A stretch of 64,000 bases of DNA from Maylandia zebra (lineage: Eukaryota > Chordata > Actinopteri > Cichliformes > Cichlidae), in contig NC_135176.1 of the NCBI RefSeq assembly GCF_041146795.1, forward strand, positions 27,351,786-27,415,785. Reading direction: 5' to 3'. A model generated the notes under the pieces. The model saw only the letters and a list, made by a program, of their open reading frames with translations, was not told where the DNA came from and searched no databases. Shown in pieces: positions 22,641 to 64,000 of this stretch (position 1 is its first letter; each line of letters starts with the position of its first letter). The translations under genes and the position numbers were made by a program.

Positions 22641-23493
22641 AATTCTTCACCCACTTGTCCACATCCTCTGTGTCGCATCCTTGTCTCTTCTGGTCACTGA
22701 GGACACGCTCCGTATTTTGCGGTGGTTTCCGAAGTACAACAAGCAAGTCAAACTTCCTTTGTTGCCTGGTCTTAGACTTGTACATCTTTCGACATCTTAC
22801 AATCCTGTGATTGCAGCCATTCCCCAACTCTCTGTGAATGGTACTCATGGCCATTGATCAGTGGTCTTTGATCAGTGGGTTTTGGTCAGTGGTTGTTGAT
22901 CAATGGTCATGAGAATTTGCATAATTAAGATTAAGGAACTGACCTCCCAGCCCATTGTTCCTTCAGTGGGCTGGTTTCAGTCATTATGCAAATGTACTGT
23001 TTATAAGATTGGGGAAACCTGCAGTCAGCTGAGACTGAAGAAGTCACCTGGATGAGTGACGAAACATTTCTCCCACAAAACGCTACGCTAACAGAATCAA
23101 CCTTTGGAGACATTAGATTTTATCTTTGTTGAGTGGAATTTATTTTGTACAGAATCCACCCAAATCTCCAAAACAAGTCTGCACATGGCCTAATCTACAC
23201 TGTTTCACCCATCCCCTCTCAAATGACATCAGCATCTGTCCTGATGTGGCACTGGTACACTCCACCGATTCTGTGAGTGAATTCTGAGTATTTTGATGTC
23301 ACTCAGTGATAACGGTGGTCTAAGAAATAAGATCAAGACACATTTACCGCTACCCCTATAAAACTATTTACTATCCGCTTACGGGACAGCAAATAGGACA
23401 CAGCACGGTAAAGTTTCAACAGTTTTTAGATTTTCTTTGCCTCCCAGATTTTCTCTTCTCTTGTTTTCTAGAGAAAAGGCTACAATGGAGTCT
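22641..23493. other. Intergenic with a dispersed repeat fragment near 22975-23105
   Basis: The part with GACTGAAGAAGTCACCTGGA and GAGTGACGAAACATTTCTCC is a common fish interspersed sequence. A diverged relative is at 3880-4021. Otherwise I see nothing codable. Confidence 0.5.
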
Positions 23494-23937
23494 TAGGGCT
23501 ACATTAAGAAAAAGAATATTCATTTTGAGATTAAAGTTGAAATTTCAAGATTATACTCAAAATACTATTACAGTACTGTAATAGTATTGCCATGACATGA
23601 CGACTTGTCATGTCAAGTCGAACAACTGCCGCAGCTCCTACACCTGCTACAAAATAGCCTCGTGTAGATGAGTTAGTGAAATGAGTTGATCCGCCGTCTT
23701 ATTGTGCATTGTGATACGGCGTACATCCTCATTGCTGCACGAGGGTGTAACCAATCGCCAGCCACTTTATTTTGCACAAGCCAGGCCAAGAGAAATCCAT
23801 TTCCTGTTACCTAAGCTGATACTGAAGTACGATTTAACTAAGTCATCTACAAATATTGCCAACTAATATTTCTAATTGTATCTCGAAATTTCAACTGTAT
23901 TCTCAAAATGATCAATAATATATTGTACGTAGCCCTA
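23494..23937. mobile_element. Short TIR element (MITE)
   Basis: The ends TAGGGCTAC and GTAGCCCTA are inverted. Subterminal AAATTTCAAGATTATACTCA and the segment near 23885-23905 (CGAAATTTCAACTGTATTCTC) are also mutually inverted in pattern. It is 444 bp with no coding capacity. A TA dinucleotide at both ends could be a target duplication of Tc1/mariner type; no 8-bp duplication was found. Confidence 0.55.
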
Positions 23938-24224
23938 TTACCCCTTCGTGGAATTCCGATAGCATTTATGGCTCCTTTCAGGACAGATGTGGTTTACACA
24001 TTACACTCCCTTCAAAGATCTTTAGTGTCTCTGACAAAGGTCATGCCTGTTTCTGAAACAATCAAACACTCATCCGGCAGCCACACGCACACTTTAGACT
24101 TTACACTTTAGATTTCTTCACTTTTTATTCATCGTTACACATTTTCAGAGGAAATGAAACATCTCAAAATGGTCACATTTACAATAAGGAATCACAGGCG
24201 TGTTGTCATGGTGGAGCTTTTTAA
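23938..24224. other. Tc1-related debris beside LINE B copy 2
   Basis: It shares ACGCACACTTTAGACTTTAC with 21461-21480 and continues to the LINE tail at 24225. No coding frame. Confidence 0.4.
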
Positions 24225-26453
24225 AGATAAGATAAGATAAGATAACCTTTATTAGTCCCACACGTGGGAAATTTGTTTTGTCACAGCAGGAAGTGGACAG
24301 TGCAAAAGTTATGACGCAAAAATTAGAATACAATAAGAATAAATACAGTACACAGCTGTACAGAATAGAATAAAATAATATACTATATACAGTAGAATAA
24401 AATAGAATAAAAATATACAATAAGATAAAAATAGAATACGAATGCTATATACAACTGAGTAAAAATACAACGATGCCAGAAAAGATTATTGCACTTAGTG
24501 TTATTGCACATGTGTGGATGTGTGTGTTTGTTCAGTTAAAGTCTTTGTTGTGGAGTCTGACAGCAGTGGGGAGGAAAGACCTGCGAAATCTCTCCGTCCC
24601 ACACCGTGGGTGCCGCAGTCTCCCACTGAAGGAGCTGCTCAGTGCTGTCACAGTCTGCTGCATGGGGTGGGAGACGTTGTCCAACAGGGATGACAGCTTA
24701 GCCGCCATTCTCCTGTCACTCACCACCTCCACTGGGTCCAGAGGGCATCCTAGAACAGAGCTGGCCCTTCGGATCACCCTGTTCAGTCTCTTCCTGTCCC
24801 CAGCAGAGATGCTGCCGCCCCAGCAGACCACACCATAAAAGATAGCAGAAGCCACCACAGAGTCATAGAAGGTCTTCAGGAGTGGGCCCTCCACCCCAAA
24901 CGACCTGAGTCTCCGCAGCAGGTACAGCCTGCTCTGCCCTTTTCTGTAGAGGGCGTCTGAGTTATGAGTCCAGTCCAGTCTGTTGTTCAGATGAACACCA
25001 AGGTACCTGTAGCTGTCCACAGCCTCAATGTCCATACCTTGGATGTTCAGTGGTTGCAGTGGAGAATGCTTGTGCCTGCGGAAGTCTACCACCAGCTCCT
25101 TGGTTTTACTGGCGTTGATCTGGAGGTAGTTCAGCTGGCACCAGTCCACAAAGTCTTGAGTCAGTCCTCTGTACTCCTTGTCGTCCCCATCAGTGATGAG
25201 GCCGACTATTGCAGAGTCATCAGAGAACTTCTGCAGGAAGCACTGGGTGGAATTGTGGGAAAAGTCTGCAGTGTAGATGGTGAAGAGGAACGGAGCCAGA
25301 ACCGTTCCCTGTGGGGCCCCCGTACTGCAGACGACCCTGTCCGACACACAGCCCTGAGTCCTCACATACTGTGGTCGGTCGGTGAGGTAGTCCAGGATCC
25401 AGGTAGTGAGGTGATGGTCCACTCCAGAGTTCTCCAGCTTGTCCTTCAGAACCGAGGGAAGAATAGTGTTGAAGGCACTGGAGAAATCAAAGAACATGAT
25501 TCTCACAGTGCTTCCAGCGGTCTCCAGGATGTAGGAACGATGTAGGAGGTGAATGACGGCATCATCCGCGCCAATGCCAGGCTGGTAGGCAAACTGAAGT
25601 GGGTCCAGTGATGAGCTTGTTAGACGCCGAAGCTGAGCCAGGACCAACCGCTCCAGGGTCTTCATCAGGTGGGATGTCAGAGCCACCGGCCTGTAGCTGT
25701 TGAGGTCCTTGGGGCGTGAAGTCTTTGGCACTGGTACAACACAGGAGGTTTTCCAGAGCTGTGGGACTCTTCCCAACCTCAGGCTCAGGTTGAAGAGGTG
25801 CTCCATCACCCCACACAGTTGGTCCGCGCAGGACCTGACGACCCTCGAGCTGATGCCATCTGGGCCCGCTGCCTTCTTGCCATTAATCCTCCTCAGTTCC
25901 CTCCTAACCTGGGTGGTTGAGAGAGACAGGCTGGAGCCTTGTGTTGAGTGTGTATTGGATGCTGTTGTTGGGGGTGGGGGGGAGTGAGCAGGGTGAATAG
26001 AGGAGGTGTGAAGTGTCTGAGGTGGAACAGCAGCAGTGGGGGTGGGTGAGTCTGCAGCCGATGTTGCAGACTGTCTCATGGTTGAATCAAATCTGTTGAA
26101 GAAATGATTCAGTTCATTTGCCCACCTCACATCCCTCCCAGGCAGAGAGTTCTGCTGTTTGTGGCCTGAGATGGTTCTGAGGCCTCTCCAGACTTCACCA
26201 ACGTTGTTTTGCTGAAGCTGGTTCTCCATCTTCTGCCTGTAGCTGTCCTTCCCATTCCTTATCAGTCCCCTCAACTCTCTCTGCACCCTTTTCAACTCCT
26301 CTTTGTCTTTGGATTTGAAGGCCCTCCTCTTCTGCTTGAGGACAGCTTTAATTTCTGGGGTAATCCAAGGTTTGTTGTTGGAGAAACACCGTACAGTCCT
26401 GGTAGGTACGGTGTTATCCACACAGAAATTAATATAGTCAGTAATGCATGTAG
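24225..26453 (-). mobile_element. LINE B copy 2: L2/Rex-type retrotransposon, 5'-truncated but longer
   Basis: Minus-strand element with the 3' tail (GATAA)n at about 24225-24244 and the same 3' end as copy 1 at 9777-11363. It extends about 0.65 kb further 5' than copy 1 and stops at 26453, directly against the second 727-bp duplicate. It is nearly identical to copy 1 over the shared part, which indicates a recently active family. Confidence 0.9.
24532..26453 (-). CDS. LINE B copy 2 ORF2: linker plus full reverse transcriptase region (open)
   Basis: About 640 codons are open. The N-terminal part (TDYINFCVDNTVP to RFDSTMRQS) is the post-endonuclease linker, followed by a Pro/Ser/Thr-rich spacer. 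The RT blocks are [63 protein letters not shown] and FSDDSAIVGL, then TKELVVDFRR. The frame continues 18 codons into flanking DNA at its 5' end by chance. The endonuclease domain is missing. Differences from copy 1 are few, for example LENSGV for LVNSGV and CPLDP for FPLDP. No stop or frameshift is seen. Confidence 0.88.
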
Positions 26454-27180
26454 TGCAACTTGTGGGTTTTAGAAACTCTGACATTTTTCTGTTTATCTGA
26501 TACTTCATAGCAAGTCTGCTATTTACTGATTACTTGTATATAACTTATAACTTACTTGTATATAACTGTCAGATAGTGATTATCTTTTATTATTAATCTA
26601 TCATCTCAAGCACTGTTGCTTTGGCATCTTGTTTGTGAGTTCCTCTGTCCCTCATAACGCCATCACGTTTTAATTTTAGGGTTTAATTAGATTAATCTGA
26701 ATTCTATTCTATTGACATTCATGCCAATGAATGCACCTATTATAGCCTGATCAATACTAGCTGGTGTGTGGATCATGTGGAAAATATAGTTAATCATGTG
26801 AAAAGAATTTCACAGGTACCTGTGCAGGATTGTAAAAGCATGGTCTTACTGTTCCAAATGGAGTTAAGAGATCAAGGTGCTGCTAAACACATGCACATGA
26901 TTTAATGATCGTTAGCTAATGAGACTACCCACATAAAAGGTTTGGGGAGTTTGACGGTCACAATCCTCCCAGGAGTGGATGTCCCAGCAAATTCATCCTA
27001 AAGTCAGACCGTGTAATTCTCTAAGAAACTGCTAAAAACCAAAGAGCTACACCTCAGACCCTAGTGGCCTCAGTTACCATGTTAAATATTATAATTCATG
27101 ACAGTACGATTAGAACAAGACTGAGCAAGCATGGCTTGTTTAAAAGAGTTGCCAGGGGAAAGCCTTTTCTCTCTTAAAAT
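26454..27180 (+). repeat. 727-bp direct duplication, copy 2
   Basis: It matches 20685-21411 at every base compared. Its left edge coincides exactly with the 5' end of LINE B copy 2, and on its right the Tc1-like element continues. Confidence 0.95.
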
Positions 27181-27670
27181 AAGATGGCAGCAAGATAATC
27201 ACACCTCTCCTGGAACAATGTCACCTGTGCAGACCAAAGTGGAGAGGTTTGGCCATAATCACAATCAAACACAGCATATCCACAGGGATTATGATCACCA
27301 CAGCATAAACACGGTGGTGGAGGGAGCCGCAGGATCTGGGCACCTTGTAGTCATTGAATCGACCTCTGTACACCAAAGTATTCTAGAGTCAGATGTGAGG
27401 CCGTCTGTCTGACAGCTAAAGATTGCTTAAAACTGGTTCATGCAACAGGACAATGATCCTAAACAGGAAAAAGAACAGAGTCAAGGTGATGCATTGACCA
27501 AGTATTGCATAAACAAATACTTACAAACCTCAGTGAACTGAAGCCACCCAAATTTCCCCACAACAATGTGAGAGAAAAAGTCATGCAGAAAACAATATAT
27601 TCAAGAATTTGATCATCTAAAAGTGGTTCTGCAGGGTATTGAATCATGGCCCGCACTTTGTTTTTCTTGC
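26930..27670 (+). mobile_element. Tc1-like transposon, degenerate
   Basis: Plus-strand translation in pieces gives CLKELPGESLFSLK, TKVERFGHN, GSGHLVVIES, VHQSILESDVRPSV and a QQDNDPK-like block near 27443. Together they follow a Tc1 transposase. Stops and deletions break it. Its 5' part falls inside the 727-bp repeat and is therefore also present at 21170-21411. Confidence 0.65.
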
Positions 27671-28499
27671 AAATAAAATGGTTACATTTTTAACAGTTCC
27701 ATCCACTTTGTGGAATGTCCAAGGACGGTGAATTTAGGTGTGGCATATATGGAAATTAGTATTAGGGGGGGGGGGTTATATTACTACCTGACAGAGCTGA
27801 GCGAAGTCAGGTTAACTGACTTTAAAGAGAGTGTTTACTTGACAGCTGATAGCAGTATCTGAGACTGATGACCTCAGATGAGAGGTGGACAGATACAGAG
27901 ACAGAGTCACCGGTGTTAATTCATTGGCGGAAGGTTTTCTCTCTATCTCTCTTTCTAAGCCCCATGGCTCTTTAACCTCTTTTAATTTGCTGTTGAAGGA
28001 TTTTCATCATTTACATAACCCCTTATTTCCAATGGCAGAAGGCTGCTTTCAGCAGCAACAAATTACTGACGAGCTGCTGAGCACAGAGGACAATTTAAAT
28101 GCCACACATGGCTTTACTCAGTCGCTCAGCCGAGGGCGAATACTACACCCGTCTCTTACTTATCTGATAATTTAGCTCTATCTGCTGACAAGTGCTCCAT
28201 AACACATCCGTCACACAAACTTGGTGATGATATAACACTTGCACTGCCCCCAAGTGGAGAAACAAAAAAATTGAATGCCTGCTTACGCAACTACTGATTT
28301 TGTTGTATGACTACTTTCGCTAAAGGAGGTAGTTCGTCTATGTGCTATAACACATACACAACAGCTGCAAAGGCATTAATATCTATATTTAAGTTAAGCT
28401 GAAAACACAAGCCGCAATTTTAATAAAACACTGTTAAATTCCAAGTTGTTAAATTTACCGTAAATGCTGCGAAAAGAATGACCTTCAAAATAAAAGCCT
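27671..28499. other. Intergenic upstream of the TLCD3B-type gene
   Basis: No feature recognised apart from a G13 run near 27763-27776. Confidence 0.55.
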
Positions 28500-28817
28500 A
28501 GTGGGGTTTGTGTTGCGATATTACCGCTTCCGCTAGGGGAAACACGCAGGTCACGCCTTTTATTTTGAAAGTCTCCACGGGTAGTTGACGTCTGTTTGCC
28601 GTTAGCTCAACACTGGTGCTGCTGCTGCTGCTGCTGAGCCTTGGCGGAGTATGTGTGAGTGTGTGAGTATGTGCGAGTGTGTGCTGATGGTGGACTGTTC
28701 CCGGTGAAAGACGCCGAACCCGGCCGCGTGAAAAATGCCTCACAGCCGCGTGTAAACGGTCGAAGCTCGCGGAGGGGAGAGAGAGAGTCAGGTGTCCCGG
28801 CGGCTAGAGAGGAAAAT
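28500..28817 (+). promoter_or_regulatory. CpG-rich promoter and 5' UTR region of the TLCD3B-type gene
   Basis: CpG density rises sharply here compared with the AT-rich flanks and stays high through the first coding exon. There is an ETS-like CCGCTTCCGC (near 28525) and no convincing TATA box, as expected for a CpG-type promoter. A (GCT)6 run lies at 28618-28635. The transcription start cannot be placed from sequence. Confidence 0.55.
28651..28707 (+). CDS. Possible upstream ORF, 18 codons
   Basis: An ATG at 28651 opens a short frame ending in TGA at 28707, 110 nt before the main start and in a different frame. It is real only if transcription starts upstream of it. The sequence is GTG-rich and codes for nothing recognisable. 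Confidence 0.25.
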   Translation: MCECVSMCECVLMVDCSR

Positions 28818-61260
<32,443 letters not shown>

Positions 61261-62161
61261 GCTTCCTCCACGTCCGTAACATTGATTCATTAATGTTGAA
61301 TTCTCTCGCAGCTGCTCTATTCCCATGTTGTTCCAGTATATTAATGACTAACCTGTATCGTGAATGGATTATCTCAGTTGTTCTCCTGACTGAAGTTTGG
61401 TCCGTTTACAGCATCCTGCCATGTGATAGCATTTGTCCCTAACCATCAGAATCCCTCACGTTAACTTTTATCGAGTGGAAAAACGTTAGCGTTCATCCTC
61501 CAGCTTCACTGTGTTTATGTTATGCTAACATAGCTGTGTAGCTAGCGATCACGTAGCACATCATTATATACCAGCTAGTACAACTTCAGTAACCCTACAA
61601 ACGTCACTGCTGTTTAGTTTTCTGTCTTCATTTATGTTGAAAGTGATAGCAGAGTTGTACGTTTAATTTTTTAATTTTTTCAGAAATCTCTCAGTCAGAA
61701 CATGCTATATCATGTTTAGGTGTGAACTAGCGAGCTAACTTCCTGTTAACTTCTAACTCTGTTAAATTGAATAAATTCTGTTTGCATGGATGCCTGGATG
61801 TTAAACTAATTGTTACACCTGGTAAAGCAGCAAAACTGATCATTTTATTACAGATGAAAGAGTTTAGACAGTTTTTAAACTCTCAGTGATGTCGCAGTGT
61901 TCCTTTGACTTTGGGACCTGAAGCGGACGGAGTTTTGGACCCAGATTACTCCGTGAGGCTCCTGACTACGGTAGCTGTAATGCTCAGACACCATCAAGAG
62001 GTGCGGCTTCGTAGCCTACCAAAGTCTGATAGATTTTTGAGCGCCGTGTACCACATAAAATCGGTTCGAGGTCTGTAAGCACAACCAGAATTCATACATA
62101 AGGCGCACCGGATTATAAAGCGCACTGTCGATTTTGAGGAAATTAAAGGATTTTAAGTGGC
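61261..62161 (+). mobile_element. hAT-A family fragment, copy 4
   Basis: It runs from CTTCCTCCACGTCCGTAACA through TTCTCTCGCAGCTGCTCTAT to the ATAAGGCGCACCGGATTATA part, colinear with 39830-42180 after removal of the hAT-B insertion. Both outer ends are missing. It supplies the empty site for hAT-B. Confidence 0.8.
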
Positions 62162-63799
62162 TTAAAAACAGAATAGCAAATATTAGATGACACTAGATCC
62201 CTAATTCAGTGTGCATAACAACCTCAAACATACACAGAAAAGGTTCCCCAACATTTTCAGATCGCTGTTATTCTGAAGAAATCTCTGTGTGCAACAGACA
62301 AAGTCACAAGTCAGCATTGGGTACCTGTGATCTTCAGGCTTTCAGGCAGAAATGCATTAAATGCAAACATGATTCTGTCATGGAAATCACTACATGGGCT
62401 CAGAAATCATTGACCATGAACACAATCTGCTATAAAATCCACAAATGGTACGTTTTCCCAGCTGAAATATTTCAAATTTTTTCTGTTGTATTGTAAATAA
62501 AATCTGAGTGAATGATATTTGCATCCGAATTTAAACAGCATCCAGCTGTCCATGAATTAGCGTTGTTTTTCAGATAAATATTTATTCATCACTGTATTTT
62601 TTATACACTTAGACACACATAAATGTACGGTATATACAGTTTGATATGAACTTAAGCAAAACAGCCTTAGCTCTCTTAACCAAAACAAAGCCATTCATCT
62701 TTTCTCCAAACTGTTCCTGCACAGGTGATCTGCAGAGCACTGCAGCAGCAAAAACCCAAGTATCTCCATTTCATTTGGGATGTTGCTTGTCACTGTTCTA
62801 TCAATAATTAAGCTGCATGGCTCACCAAAAAAACCCACATCAGTCAGCAGCATTCAGGCACCGCTTGCTCTCCCTGCCCCTGAATTGATCTGTTTCGGCT
62901 AATGTTCATTAGTTTCGCCATGCAAAGAGCTCCATAGCCTACACTTTAGTAAAAGGGCCCAGTGTCTTACAAACCATCCTTTCTAAGAATAGAAGAGCCT
63001 TACTGTGTAGCTCAGTGAAACCAGTGGACCGTGGACTCTCAGGTCTTTGCTGACATCTGGTGTCGGTGAGCAAAAAGAGCAGAGCAATTCTTCACTGCTG
63101 ACCACTTTTAGACTTAGTCAGCACTAACAGAAACCGCACCAGACAGTTTTACTGCTCTCATCAGCAGTGCTGACTGCTGTTGTGTGGAAAAGGGAACATC
63201 CAGTCTTTCAAATTAAAGATGAGAAGATCCCAGATCATATGATTTTTGTTGTTGGATGTTATGGCCCTGTTTTCCTGTCTCAGTTTTCCTATCCCTTTGA
63301 CTGAGAAAAATAATTATGGGATTTGGTGGGGTTTTGTTTTTTTTGTTGTTTTTTTTGACAAAATGTAGTAACCTTCTCAACTACAAGTTAAGCTTTAACT
63401 TAACTTTAAGCAAGCAGCAGAAATGGAAAATATACAATAATAAAGTTTTCCTTATTTTATTTGCTTACTTCAATAATGGATGAAATGTATCAAAAGAATT
63501 AAGCAGCAGAATAATAAATTAAAACTACTAAGTAGATACTGTGGCTTAATTAAAAGTATAGTATATAATGTCTATAAAGCAAGCTCAGTCATTAGCATGG
63601 CTGAAGAGTGATAGGTTTAAGCTACAAACCTATTTGCTGGAACGTTCAAGATAATTTAATTACACAGCAAAGCAAGACACGAGTAGGCAAAGTTCTTTAT
63701 GTTTCTCGTGCACGGGAGAGAACTGGGCAAACGCTGTTCCTTCGCACGACCCCAGTTGCTCTCATCTGCTCCCCCGTAACACTGCTCTTTTATTGTATT
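62162..63799. other. Intron 4, no feature recognised
   Basis: Short chance frames only. Confidence 0.5.
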
Positions 63800-63955
63800 T
63801 ATTTTACATTCATTCATTCATTCATTTATTTGTTCATTTCCAGGCACAACAAATACCTATATTGAACATAAAATGCACAAAAAAAAAACAAAAATTGCCT
63901 GAAAAAGGAGTGGGACGAAGAAAACTTATTAAATCCCACCCCTATACTCACTCAT
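63800..63955. repeat. (ATTC)n run and retroposon-type fragment
   Basis: An ATTC tandem (about 63808-63823) precedes a segment containing AAAAAGGAGTGGGACGAAGA and TTATTAAATCCCACCCC, which is a common fish interspersed sequence. Its class was not determined. Confidence 0.45.
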
Positions 63956-64000
63956 CAACAAAAAAACAAAACAATATACTTCCCGCAGCTACGCCCATTA

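Noticed and set aside
23043..23075. Hammerhead-ribozyme-like string (GGATGAGTGACGAAAC)
   Set aside because: The GATGAG and CGAAAC blocks are too close to hold stem II, and GTCAC/GTGAC pairing competes. It is part of a common dispersed repeat, so a working ribozyme is not supported.

Overview
The window is teleost nuclear DNA: spliced genes with GT-AG introns, a CpG-rich 5' exon, long (TG)n tracts and a dense mix of fish-type L2/Rex-like LINEs, tRNA-derived SINEs, Tc1-like, hAT-like, piggyBac-like and ISL2EU-like elements. The repeat spectrum fits a percomorph, possibly a cichlid, but the species cannot be fixed from the sequence alone. There is no prokaryotic signal, CRISPR array, operon or tRNA/rRNA gene.

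Three genes can be supported. (1) 1-992, plus strand: the last four coding exons of a USP2-type ubiquitin hydrolase, with the His box and C-terminus, followed by its 3' UTR. (2) 14983-17225, minus strand: a compact four-exon gene for a predicted 157-residue secretory-pathway protein with a signal peptide, seven threonine-rich octads, a glycine/alanine-rich membrane segment and a six-residue tail. It looks like a small mucin-like membrane protein and I do not recognise it as a named gene. (3) 28818-59352, plus strand: the first four coding exons (178 residues) of a TLCD3B (FAM57B)-type TLC-domain protein. Its introns are 16.0, 5.1 and 8.9 kb, and the 3' end lies beyond the window.

Region by region: 1-7.6 kb holds the USP2 end, a foldback element, a SINE, a Tc1 remnant and a long (TG)n. 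7.6-11.4 kb holds two LINEs of different families lying head to head, both with long open reverse transcriptase frames. 12.8-13.7 kb holds two inverted-repeat elements. 15-17.3 kb is the mucin-like gene. 20.6-27.7 kb is a rearranged block: a 727-bp segment occurs twice, identical as far as I can read, and one copy abuts a LINE of the same young family. 28.5 kb onward is the TLCD3B locus, whose introns hold nested transposons. The clearest is a hAT element (39645-42297, perfect 8-bp target duplication) containing a second hAT, which in turn contains a piggyBac-like MITE.

The three genes show no obvious functional link. The most interesting points are the uncharacterised mucin-like gene, the three-deep transposon nest, the perfect 727-bp duplication, and a Tc1 element interrupted by both a SINE and a THAP/YqaJ-type (ISL2EU-like) element.
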